Shown here one piece after another: positions 1 through 7,069 of a DNA stretch of 24,273 bases; the first letter of the stretch is position 1; each line of letters begins with the position of its first letter. The notes under the pieces were generated by a model. It saw nothing but the letters and a program-made list of their open reading frames with translations. It did no database searches and had not been told where the DNA came from. The stretch comes from Flavobacteriaceae bacterium (GTDB lineage Bacteria > Bacteroidota > Bacteroidia > Flavobacteriales > Flavobacteriaceae), in contig PAYI01000038.1 of assembly GCA_002714815.1 (NCBI GenBank), forward strand, positions 9,939 to 34,211, written 5' to 3'. A program made the position numbers and the translations under genes.

Positions 1-234
1 CAAAGCTCTTCTATCCTAATAGCCTATACCGTATGGTCTCGGAAAAGAGGTGCGGGGAAAGAAATAATGCGAAAATTATTAGAGCATATCATAAAAAATA
101 TGGATAATATCAAACAAGTCGTAACACTATCTCCATTGACGCCCATGGCGACTCACTACCATATTAGAAATGGCGCAAAACTAATCAGCATAAATTCTGA
201 CACCCAGAATTTTGAATATGAACTCAAAAAGTAG
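1..234 (+). CDS. C-terminal fragment of a GNAT-like acetyltransferase (5' truncated by window)
   Basis: The frame is open from base 1 and stops with TAG at 232-234, giving 77 residues of the C-terminus of a longer protein. Residues 14-19 (R-K-R-G-A-G) fit the R/Q-x-x-G-x-G/A acetyl-CoA pyrophosphate-binding loop of the GNAT fold and are followed by an amphipathic helix. A later segment, HYHIRNGAKLI, resembles the motif-B end of GNAT domains (residue, then NGA/NGF, then strand). An acyltransferase role is therefore inferred; the acceptor substrate cannot be told. The gene is convergent with the cobalt operon, with only six bases between the two stop codons and no visible terminator hairpin. 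The N-terminus is missing, so another fold remains possible. Confidence 0.5.
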   Translation, partial: QSSSILIAYTVWSRKRGAGKEIMRKLLEHIIKNMDNIKQVVTLSPLTPMATHYHIRNGAKLISINSDTQNFEYELKK

Positions 235-240
235 AGTATC

Positions 241-522
241 CTAGTTTTGAAGTGGTGTTGGTCTCCAATTTTCAGGTGCTATTATTATGCTCCCTGAATT
301 AATATTTTCTTCAATCTCAGTTTTATAGCCTAATGTTTCGACTGTAAACCAACAGCCAGGGTCAATTGAATATTCTGTCAATATCGAATTGATATACATT
401 GCCTGGGCATCAACCCCATTCTTGGAGATTGATAACACGGCAGTGTCACCTGCAATATATTTTAGATTTATGCATTTAGTAGATTTTCGCCAAGAGATAT
501 AATCTTCAATTGTAATTATCAT
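241..522 (-). CDS. Hypothetical protein of about 93 aa, last gene of the cobalamin-riboswitch operon
   Basis: I do not recognise this family. The frame could begin at a TTG (526-528), but an ATG two codons later (520-522) is preferred. Neither has a clear ribosome-binding site, so translational coupling to the permease stop ten bases upstream is likely. The product is small, soluble and mildly acidic. It has no predicted membrane segment or signal peptide, one Cys near residue 57 and a Trp-rich pattern (SWRKS, CWFTVE, ENWRP). Its position as fourth gene after riboswitch-cbtB-cbtA-permease suggests expression under B12 control and a role linked to metal or cobalamin uptake. That role is inference from context only. 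It is well placed and does not overlap other genes, so it is probably real. Confidence 0.55.
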   Translation of the reverse strand: MIITIEDYISWRKSTKCINLKYIAGDTAVLSISKNGVDAQAMYINSILTEYSIDPGCWFTVETLGYKTEIEENINSGSIIIAPENWRPTPLQN

Positions 523-532
523 TATCAAAAAT

Positions 533-1297
533 TTACATTACACCAAAAAATGAACTTATTAGCCGCACACCTATTATAAAGAAAAGGCATAGAAGTACCT
601 TTTTGAAGGTCTCTGCATTAATTTTTAGACGTACATATCTACCTAATCGCATTCCGATAACCGCAAATACTGCACAAAATATTGCAATTGGAACCATCTC
701 TAACAAAAATACACCAGTATAATAATACCCAATTGTTGCGGGAATAACGGCAATCAAAAATAAAAATCCTGTCGTATCGACAAATTCTTGTGGTGATGCC
801 TTCCTCAATATCAAATAGATTATTATTGGTACACCCCAAATTGAAGTCAAACCGCCAATTATACCTGCGATCGAGCCCATTCCAAGTTGCCACAGTCGAT
901 CATTTTTTATATCAAATGACCAAGCCCGTCTAAACAAATTATCTAAAGCAAAAATTACGACCAATATACCTATCAGTAATTTTAAAATTTCATCCCCTAG
1001 AATTACTGCTTGAAATGATGTAATAAAAATAAATACCAGCATTGTAATTGCAAAAACTTTATATTTTTTTGCAGTATTCATTGGGCTTTCTGCAGAAATA
1101 TATTGCTGGAAATTTGCGACAATAACTGGAATCATATTCAACCCAATTGCTTGGAGTGGATTTATGAAAAATGTTAAAAGAGCAATAGAGGTAAGTGGTA
1201 AACCAATACCTGTTACCCCTTTTACAAATCCCGAAATCAAAAAGATTATAAGAAAAATAATGTAAAGTATGTAATTGTCGGTGAATAACTCAAACAT
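533..1297 (-). CDS. TauE/SafE-family membrane permease
   Basis: A 254-residue, very hydrophobic protein with about eight predicted membrane segments. It shows the family's internal repeat pattern: an N-terminal glycine-rich helix (SGFVKGVTGIGLPLT) and a matching second-half segment (GSIAGIIGGLTSIWGVPIIIYL). TauE/SafE proteins are usually annotated as sulfite, sulfonate or other small-anion exporters. The start is taken at the ATG 1295-1297, because AAGG lies about six bases before it; a TTG immediately upstream is less likely. It follows cbtA by about 24 bases in the same direction, so it is probably co-transcribed from the cobalamin riboswitch. That context raises the possibility of a role in cobalt or cobalamin-precursor transport rather than sulfite export. 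The fold is confident; the substrate is unknown. Confidence 0.85.
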   Translation of the reverse strand: MFELFTDNYILYIIFLIIFLISGFVKGVTGIGLPLTSIALLTFFINPLQAIGLNMIPVIVANFQQYISAESPMNTAKKYKVFAITMLVFIFITSFQAVILGDEILKLLIGILVVIFALDNLFRRAWSFDIKNDRLWQLGMGSIAGIIGGLTSIWGVPIIIYLILRKASPQEFVDTTGFLFLIAVIPATIGYYYTGVFLLEMVPIAIFCAVFAVIGMRLGRYVRLKINAETFKKVLLCLFFIIGVRLISSFFGVM

Positions 1298-1321
1298 CAA
1301 GAACCTTATAATGTAAAAATA

Positions 1322-1969
1322 TTAATCCTTGATGAAATAATTTAAATTTAGATACAGCAAGGTCCACAAAATTAAATTTGATATAAAGGTATAGTATATA
1401 AAGGTAGAATGCAACGCGTCTGTTTTATATAAAACTAAGTCTGTATTCAGTAAGATAAATATCGAGATCACAGTTAGAGATAATAATAATAAGAGCTTCA
1501 CAGAAAAATAATTTAATTTATCAGCAATTGTTAAAATTGCTATTGATAATAATGTTGTGAGGATCCATAACATTTGAACAAATGTTGTATTCCCAAGGCT
1601 TTGTCCGGGAAGTTGAGGTAATATAAGAATCTTTGGCAGCAAAAAAAAGATAAAAAAGCCGGTGAAAGTTATTTTTAATAGGTTTCTGGAGTCATTGGTA
1701 CCACCTCTAATATAATAAAAACCTATTACGATTAGCGAAAATGCAACAGACATTGCAATATTTACCAGCAATGTCAGAAAATTTCTCTCATTTATAAGAG
1801 AGCTATCCTCACCCCCATCATGAAAATGCTCGTGAGCTATCCCTGCAGAATGCAGTTCCAATAATTCCGCTTCAACTATCAACGGTTGAACAAAAAATAA
1901 GTTAAATAATGTAACAACAAGCCCTGTTATTAGACCTGCAACAAGAGCGGGATATAGATATTTAATCAT
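1322..1969 (-). CDS. cbtA: CbtA-family cobalt transporter subunit
   Basis: A 215-residue membrane protein with about five predicted helices. The first helix starts almost at the N-terminus (LYPALVAGLITGLVVTL) and is followed by QPLIVEAELLE and a histidine-containing loop (H40, H46, H48, H50), then further helices. This order, including the acidic/His loop after helix 1, is the signature of CbtA. CbtA is a predicted cobalt transporter regulated by B12 riboswitches in proteobacteria; its role was inferred comparatively and is still described as proposed. It lies 17 bases downstream of the cbtB stop, with a weak AGGCG ribosome site. The His loop could bind Co2+ before transport. The call is well supported by the adjacent CbtB and the riboswitch. 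Confidence 0.88.
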   Translation of the reverse strand: MIKYLYPALVAGLITGLVVTLFNLFFVQPLIVEAELLELHSAGIAHEHFHDGGEDSSLINERNFLTLLVNIAMSVAFSLIVIGFYYIRGGTNDSRNLLKITFTGFFIFFLLPKILILPQLPGQSLGNTTFVQMLWILTTLLSIAILTIADKLNYFSVKLLLLLSLTVISIFILLNTDLVLYKTDALHSTFIYYTFISNLILWTLLYLNLNYFIKD

Positions 1970-1986
1970 TTAATCGCCTAATATTT

Positions 1987-2169
1987 CTAATGGCATGGAA
2001 AAGTCATAATGTGTCTTACATCGTGAGCTGCATCGTGAATCAGCTCTGGTGATGCAAAACCGAAAATCATTATCATGGAAAAGCCAAACGCAATTACAAA
2101 TAAAGACTTTAACGTTGTAGATGTTTGTGTGACGCGAAACGTAATTAGTTGATATAATTTTGAGTACAT
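1987..2169 (-). CDS. cbtB: CbtB-family cobalt transporter small subunit
   Basis: A 60-residue protein with one membrane helix (about residues 22-42) and a metal-ligand-rich C-terminus: H45, H49, H53, C59 and H60, ending FPCH. The single helix plus the C-terminal HDxRH...PCH motif is characteristic of CbtB, the small partner of CbtA. It has a strong ribosome-binding site, GGAGGG, at 2179-2174 just before the ATG at 2169. It is the first gene after the cobalamin riboswitch, so cobalamin is expected to reduce its translation. It probably forms a complex with CbtA in the inner membrane for cobalt uptake to feed B12 synthesis. No cobalamin biosynthesis gene lies in the window. Confidence 0.9.
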   Translation of the reverse strand: MYSKLYQLITFRVTQTSTTLKSLFVIAFGFSMIMIFGFASPELIHDAAHDVRHIMTFPCH

Positions 2170-2195
2170 ATCACCCTCCGTGAATAATTTAATAA

Positions 2196-2322
2196 AATGG
2201 ATCGGTATCTGGCTTACAATATATACATATTAATTACAGTTGCGGGGGCAGCCTCGGTTTTGCACCGTGTTCCCTAAATCCATGACAGACAGTAGATGAT
2301 GAAAAACCCCAACTGTCAATTA
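2196..2322 (-). promoter_or_regulatory. Cobalamin (adenosylcobalamin) riboswitch
   Basis: Read on the minus strand, the conserved core runs from about 2274 to 2234. It has GGGAA, then GGTGCAAAACC, then the CTGCCCCCGCAACTGTAA segment typical of the aptamer. It is followed by a B12-box-like AAGCCAGATACCGATCC at 2215-2199. The 5' arm (AGTTGGGGTTTTTCATC, 2315-2299) fits the usual start of the aptamer. Between the B12 box and the cbtB start I see no GC-rich hairpin with a U-run, while the strong Shine-Dalgarno lies 20-25 bases downstream. Control by hiding that site (translational) is therefore likelier than termination. The exact 5' boundary is approximate. Confidence 0.93.
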
Positions 2323-2334
2323 CTAATTTCAGGG

Positions 2335-2364
2335 AGTATCAAAAATATTTGATCATATTTTCAA
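2335..2364 (-). promoter_or_regulatory. Candidate sigma-70-type promoter for the riboswitch-cbt operon
   Basis: On the minus strand a TTGAAA (2364-2359) lies 18 bases before GATACT (2340-2335; 4 of 6 matches to TATAAT). The predicted start, near 2328, would fall just before the aptamer. The -35 box overlaps the stop codon of the transporter gene upstream. Motif match only. Confidence 0.33.
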
Positions 2365-3560
2365 CTTCTAAAATGCCATGCAGCAATTATATTTGAGCAT
2401 ACCATTAGCAAGGCTAGTATAAGAAGTGTGAAAGAGGCACCTGTTGTGGTCATTAAATACCCTGAGAGAGGGTACATAAATAACCAACATAAGTGACTCA
2501 AAGAGAATTGCGCTGAATAAACCTGTGAAAACTCATCCACCGAAGAAACCTTCCGAATCACTCGTCCCATCGGAGTAAGCAAAAGTGTGTAACCAAAACC
2601 TGAAATAAACCATGCTAATAATAGTACAAACCAAATAAAATCAAATAGTATCAGCCAAAAGGCAAATGACACGAATACTACAGACAAGAGATTTGAACCT
2701 GCTAGCATTATACGACTTGCGGTCAGCTCCTTGGACAGATATGGAATTATTATGGCTGCAAATATGCAACCAGCCCCGAATATTAACATCGTAATGGAGA
2801 AAGCAATTTCTGATAATTCTAGAGATGACCTTACTAAAATGATTGTATTAACGAGTATCATTGATCCGCCTGCAGAAACAGCCAAATTTAGAAACATCAA
2901 TCCCCTCAACTCTAATATACTCAAGTATCTTTTAATACCAAGAGTGAGGTTAATACTGAAATTATTTTCTTTTTCACCTGATGTTTTGGATAAGAATGGG
3001 AATATAATCGCAGATATCAATAACGCAGAGACAAAATAACCAATAAAAGTTCCTAAAAATAATAAATTATAATTAAGAAAAAGTAATAATAATGTGGCAA
3101 GTGCATAGCTTAGGATATTTTCCATATCTTGAGCTATCCTAAAAAGTGCTAGAGCTTTTGTGTAGTCGGTCTCATCTTTAAATATTTTTGGAATTGCTGA
3201 CTGATATATCGGTGTAAAAGCTGCAGTTGAGAGATAAATAAGTAAAATTATGATGTATAAATGCCAAATTTCACTGACAAATATTAAGCCCAACGCAGCA
3301 ATTGCACGAATTACGTCCTGAATTATTAGATATTTTTTTGTGTCAAATTTATCTGCTATTGCGCCTGCGAAAGGTGAAAAAATGACATAGACGAACATTT
3401 TTATTGTAAATAGGCCCGAAAGAATAAGTGCGGCATTTCTACCTGTTAAATCAAATGCCAATAAACTAATTGCAATAGTTGCAAGGCCGCTTCCTAGTAA
3501 AGAGAAATTTTGTGCAAAAAAAAGATTTCTAAAACTTTTTTCGGATAAAACAGAGAGCAT
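2361..3560 (-). CDS. Major facilitator superfamily transporter
   Basis: A 399-residue protein with about 12 hydrophobic segments. It has an MFS motif A in the loop between helices 2 and 3 (GAIADKFDTKK, residues 66-76) and a charged central loop around residues 190-215 (KTSGEKENN) separating two six-helix halves. Length and topology match drug- or metabolite-efflux MFS proteins of the enterobactin-exporter/DHA3-like type; the substrate cannot be assigned. The ATG at 3560 has an AGGTG ribosome site six bases upstream. It is a single gene between the tRNA and the riboswitch operon, same strand as both. It lies upstream of the riboswitch, so it is not under that control. Confidence 0.87.
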   Translation of the reverse strand: MLSVLSEKSFRNLFFAQNFSLLGSGLATIAISLLAFDLTGRNAALILSGLFTIKMFVYVIFSPFAGAIADKFDTKKYLIIQDVIRAIAALGLIFVSEIWHLYIIILLIYLSTAAFTPIYQSAIPKIFKDETDYTKALALFRIAQDMENILSYALATLLLLFLNYNLLFLGTFIGYFVSALLISAIIFPFLSKTSGEKENNFSINLTLGIKRYLSILELRGLMFLNLAVSAGGSMILVNTIILVRSSLELSEIAFSITMLIFGAGCIFAAIIIPYLSKELTASRIMLAGSNLLSVVFVSFAFWLILFDFIWFVLLLAWFISGFGYTLLLTPMGRVIRKVSSVDEFSQVYSAQFSLSHLCWLFMYPLSGYLMTTTGASFTLLILALLMVCSNIIAAWHFRS

Positions 3561-3620
3561 TCAACACCTGCATAAAGTATAAAATAAAACTATACTCTAG
3601 TTAGTGCTTTTATAAAAAGA

Positions 3621-3701
<81 letters not shown>

Positions 3702-3716
3702 ATAAGATAATCCCCT

Positions 3717-3745
3717 AGCTAACACTATCTTGTGTTAAAGGTCAA
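3717..3745 (-). promoter_or_regulatory. Candidate promoter of tRNA-fMet
   Basis: On the minus strand TTGACC (3745-3740) is separated by 17 bases from TTAGCT (3722-3717), 15 bases before the tRNA 5' end. A good TTGAC -35 with a poor -10 is common at alphaproteobacterial stable-RNA promoters. Motif match only. Confidence 0.38.
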
Positions 3746-3759
3746 GAAACAAAAAAAAC

Positions 3760-4710
3760 TTATTCTTCGGTTTCCAGGCCTGTTGGGATTGGAACATTCT
3801 CAGGCTGGAGTGTTATACCTGCCCCATCAGCAACACTTTCCAATAACATCCCGAAGTCCTTTTCCAAATTTTCTTTTGCCATTCGTTCGATTCTTCCAGA
3901 GTGCTGTTGAACGGCTTGTCTTGTCGCAGCGGTAACTGGCATTGGAACGCCTAATTCCTTACCAGATTGCAATCCCAGATCAAGATCTTTCAATAATAAT
4001 GGGGTTGTAAATGTTGTTGTCCAATCAAGATTAGTAAATGCATTTGATTTATATTTTGTGAATATTGAACCCATAACTGAGTTATTCATAAAATTTAAAA
4101 AAGCATGTCTTGGGACACCTGCTTTTTGTGCAAGTATAGTAATTTCAGCTAAATTCTGTATCACAACACCCAGCATCACATTATGAGCTATTTTACAGAA
4201 ACGAGCCAGATCACCCTCACCAACATAAGCAACACCTCGTGGTGCTATTGTTTCAAGGTATGGTTTAATAGTATTAAAAACATCTTCAGGTCCTGAGGCA
4301 ACAATTGATAGGACACCAGCCTTAACCGCTTTACCGTTTCCGCTTACGGGGCAAGATATATATGCGATCCCTTTTTCAGTAAGCCTATCCCTTATTTCAT
4401 CAGAGTCCTCGGATGAGATCGATGAGCAATCGACAAATATCTGAGAGCCGGTTGAGCCCTTTGACAGAACACCTTTGTCACCAAAATATACTTCCTTTAG
4501 ATCCTTACCTGTTGACACCATTGTGAATAAAACCTCAACATCATTTAGCTCATCCATATTTTCGACAACAGTTGCGCCATATTCTGATAGCGGGTCTGCT
4601 TTTGCCTTTGTTCTGTTCCAAACGCTAATATCTTGTCCGTCTTTCGCAAGACGTCCTGCCATCGGGTATCCCATTCTCCCTGTTCCAACCCATCCTATTT
4701 TGTGGCTCAT
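3760..4710 (-). CDS. NAD(P)-dependent oxidoreductase, 3-hydroxyisobutyrate dehydrogenase family
   Basis: A 316-residue beta-hydroxyacid dehydrogenase. The N-terminal Rossmann fold has G9-x-G11-x-x-G14 (WVGTGRMGYPMA). The substrate-binding segment is PVSGN at 121-125, and the catalytic Lys is K173 in FCKIAHN. The KDLDLGL helix at 241-247 is also conserved. The family oxidises or reduces 3-hydroxyacids and semialdehydes (3-hydroxyisobutyrate, tartronate semialdehyde, gamma-hydroxybutyrate). A strong AAGGAG (4723-4718) precedes the ATG. It is the last gene of the eight-gene catabolic operon, 15 bases after the E2 stop. It may therefore reduce a semialdehyde or oxidise a hydroxyacid in that pathway. 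Family assignment is firm; the exact substrate is not visible. Confidence 0.88.
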   Translation of the reverse strand: MSHKIGWVGTGRMGYPMAGRLAKDGQDISVWNRTKAKADPLSEYGATVVENMDELNDVEVLFTMVSTGKDLKEVYFGDKGVLSKGSTGSQIFVDCSSISSEDSDEIRDRLTEKGIAYISCPVSGNGKAVKAGVLSIVASGPEDVFNTIKPYLETIAPRGVAYVGEGDLARFCKIAHNVMLGVVIQNLAEITILAQKAGVPRHAFLNFMNNSVMGSIFTKYKSNAFTNLDWTTTFTTPLLLKDLDLGLQSGKELGVPMPVTAATRQAVQQHSGRIERMAKENLEKDFGMLLESVADGAGITLQPENVPIPTGLETEE

Positions 4711-4725
4711 AATTTTTCTCCTTTT

Positions 4726-6078
4726 TTAAATTTCACTTTGCCAATTATAATCTTCAATTATTGTCTTTACCTCTTTCAAAAAACTTGCAGCGTAAGCCCC
4801 ATCAAATGCTCGATGGTCAAAGCTCTGGCCCATAACGCCCATCTTCCTTATTCCTATCTTATCTCCATCTTCATCTTCAATTATAACAGGCTTTTTAATA
4901 ATGCCATCGAAAGACATTATAGCAACCTGAGGAGGATTAACGATGGGCGCTGTGATATATGTCCCCATACTCCCATTATTCGATATTGTGTAAGTGCCCC
5001 CATAGTGTTCCTCCTGATCCAGATCATTATTTTGCGCTCTGTCGACTAGATCATTTATTCTATCATTTAGATCTGTAAGTTTATAATTCTCAGCACCTTT
5101 TATTACTGGCACAATTAATCCATCAAATTTTAAGTCAACGGCAATTGAGAGGTTCAGAGACTCAGCAACAACAATCTCTTTTTCATTAAAAGTGCTATTT
5201 ATGAGAGGAAAATGATCTCTTGCAATGGCAATTGCTCTTGCAATGAATGATAAATAAGAAATCTTGAATGCTTTATCTACATTCTTCTCTTTCATCTCAG
5301 ACCTTACAACATCTAGATTACTATAATTTACCTCAACAGCTTGGAAAGCTTGAGGCACCACAGACCAACTTTGTGATAATCTTTGAGCTGTTGTTCTACG
5401 AATTCTATTAAGTGTCACTGACTTATTGTAAATGGTTTCATCAATTACTTGCTTTTTCGTGCTTGATGATATTTGTGATTGGGATGTTATAAAAGTCTCT
5501 AAAAACTTCCTATTAACTTTTTTTATATTGTTTGATTTGCAGTAATCCAACAGCTGATCTAGGTTTATACTCGCATTACTCGCAATCCTTTTTGCTAATG
5601 GGGTTAGCTTTATTTCACTATTTGGTATTTTAATTGAATTGTAATTTTGCTCAGGTGTAAGTACTTCAGTAAGAACCGAGAACCAATTGGGGGCATCTAA
5701 ATCTATTTTTTTATCATCATTATTTTTTATTTCCTCAGCCTTTTCCATTTGAGATTTAGTCTCGGTCAAATGAACTGCTTCATGGGCCGCTTCTTTTTTC
5801 TCGTTAACTTCAACCTCAAGCTGAGCAGCATCATTAGGATCTTCTCCATCCGAAGCAACTATTGCAACAATCGATCCAACGGATGACGTATTTCCTTCTG
5901 CAACAAGAATTTGTGATAATTTGCCATCTGTTGTTGCTGGTATTTCCATAGAGGTTTTATCTGTCTCAATCTCAAATAAAATTTCACCAGATTTGACAGT
6001 TTCTCCAACCTTTTTATGCCATTTGGAAATCGTTCCCTCAGTTACTGTCTCACCTAATTGCGGCATTTGGATATTCAT
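4726..6078 (-). CDS. 2-oxoacid dehydrogenase complex E2 (dihydrolipoamide acyltransferase)
   Basis: About 450 residues in the E2 domain order. A lipoyl domain comes first, with the lipoylated Lys in ETDKTSMEIP (K41 from the chosen start). A charged linker follows (about 78-150), then a peripheral-subunit-binding-like region (about 156-197), then the catalytic acyltransferase domain ending in FDHRAFDG, where H422 and D426 form the HxxxD active site. The start is taken at the ATG 6076-6078, which has AGGTG six bases upstream; a GTG three codons earlier overlaps that site. The binding domain keeps the first helix (LTPLAKRIA) but lacks the usual GTG-x-x-GR loop. The gene directly follows E1beta (13 bases). 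It should transfer the acyl group made by E1 to CoA. Substrate may be pyruvate, acetoin or a branched 2-oxoacid. Confidence 0.9.
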   Translation of the reverse strand: MNIQMPQLGETVTEGTISKWHKKVGETVKSGEILFEIETDKTSMEIPATTDGKLSQILVAEGNTSSVGSIVAIVASDGEDPNDAAQLEVEVNEKKEAAHEAVHLTETKSQMEKAEEIKNNDDKKIDLDAPNWFSVLTEVLTPEQNYNSIKIPNSEIKLTPLAKRIASNASINLDQLLDYCKSNNIKKVNRKFLETFITSQSQISSSTKKQVIDETIYNKSVTLNRIRRTTAQRLSQSWSVVPQAFQAVEVNYSNLDVVRSEMKEKNVDKAFKISYLSFIARAIAIARDHFPLINSTFNEKEIVVAESLNLSIAVDLKFDGLIVPVIKGAENYKLTDLNDRINDLVDRAQNNDLDQEEHYGGTYTISNNGSMGTYITAPIVNPPQVAIMSFDGIIKKPVIIEDEDGDKIGIRKMGVMGQSFDHRAFDGAYAASFLKEVKTIIEDYNWQSEI

Positions 6079-6091
6079 TGATAGCACCTAT

Positions 6092-7069
6092 TTATCTTAA
6101 TACTTCAAGGATCTTGCTGTAAATTCTATCAACTGACGGTATCGTAATATCTTCGAGATTATCCGCTGCGGGAAGTGGGATATGAGGTGTTGTTATCCTC
6201 ACAGCAGGTCCATCAAGATCCCAAAACAGTTCGTCAACTACTATAGAGACAATTTCGGCACCCCAACCACAGAGCCTTGGGTTTTCTTCCACAGTAAATA
6301 GCCGTCCAGTTTTAACCACTGAGTTAGATATTGTTTTCATATCTAAAGGGACAAGAGTTCTAATATCAACAACCTCAACATCAATTCCATGATCAGTCAT
6401 TAATTTATCTGCTGCCTGAACCGCCCGTGGGACCATTAATGCAAGTGCAACTATTGTTGCATCTTTACCCGGTCGTACTACTTTTGCAGTACCAAGCGTA
6501 TCAACGTGCTCGCCCTCAGGTACCTCCCCTTTAATTGCATAAAGTGATTTATGTTCAAAAAAAATTACTGGATCCTCATCTCTTACAGATGCAGCAAGTA
6601 AGCCCTTTACGTCTGCTGGAGTAGATGGGGCGACTACTTTTATTCCAGGGATTGCCATTGCCCAATTTTCAATTGATTGAGAGTGCTGTGCTCCAAAACG
6701 TGAGCCCCCTCCGTTCCCAGTTCTGACAACAAGTGGACATTTCAATTGACCGTCTGACATGTACCGTGATTTAGACATTTCATTTGCCACAAAATCCCAA
6801 CAAACTGCCAAAAAATCTGAAAACATTATTTCTGCAATTGGTCTCATACCAGTCATCGCGGCACCCATAGCCGCTCCGAGAATAGCTTGCTCCGAAATTG
6901 GAGTATCGATTACTCTTTTTGGGCCGAACTTATCAAAAAGACCAACCGTTGCTTTGAAAACACCACCTGCCCTTGCTACATCCTCTCCTATGAAGGCAAC
7001 CGTTTCATCACGCTCCATTTCTTGTGCAATCCCTGCCGCAACAGCCTCTCTATATGTTAGTTGCGCCAT
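6092..7069 (-). CDS. 2-oxoacid dehydrogenase E1 component, beta subunit
   Basis: About 325 residues with the transketolase-like pyrimidine-binding and C-terminal domains of E1beta. Visible marks are FIGEDVARAGGVFKAT (TPP-pyrimidine Glu), DTPISEQAILGAA, RFGAQHSQS, APSTPADVKGLL and DPVIFFEHK. The C-terminal domain has EENPRLCGWGAEI. The ATG at 7067-7069 is chosen because GGAGG sits six bases before it; an ATG two codons upstream touches that site directly. The start overlaps the E1alpha reading frame by 13 bases, so the two subunits are translationally coupled, as expected for an alpha2beta2 heterotetramer. The sequence is closest in style to the pyruvate/acetoin dehydrogenase E1beta group. Confidence 0.92.
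   Translation of the reverse strand: MAQLTYREAVAAGIAQEMERDETVAFIGEDVARAGGVFKATVGLFDKFGPKRVIDTPISEQAILGAAMGAAMTGMRPIAEIMFSDFLAVCWDFVANEMSKSRYMSDGQLKCPLVVRTGNGGGSRFGAQHSQSIENWAMAIPGIKVVAPSTPADVKGLLAASVRDEDPVIFFEHKSLYAIKGEVPEGEHVDTLGTAKVVRPGKDATIVALALMVPRAVQAADKLMTDHGIDVEVVDIRTLVPLDMKTISNSVVKTGRLFTVEENPRLCGWGAEIVSIVVDELFWDLDGPAVRITTPHIPLPAADNLEDITIPSVDRIYSKILEVLR

Noticed and set aside
2338..2353. Palindrome ATCAAA-AATA-TTTGAT just after the MFS gene as a terminator or operator.
   Set aside because: AT-only six-base stem in an AT-rich region with no U-run. It could equally be chance, and part of it overlaps the candidate riboswitch promoter.
2731..3039. Plus-strand open frame of 102 codons inside the MFS gene, and similar frames inside other long genes (for example 6759-7220, 15106-15582, 19888-20208).
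   Set aside because: They lie opposite clear family genes, show no recognisable motifs or ribosome sites, and have the low-complexity composition expected for shadow frames.
3720..3737. Hairpin TAACAC-TATCTT-GTGTTA as an intrinsic terminator of the eight-gene operon.
   Set aside because: The stem is only six mostly A:T pairs and no U-run follows it on the minus strand. The sequence sits in the candidate tRNA promoter spacer.
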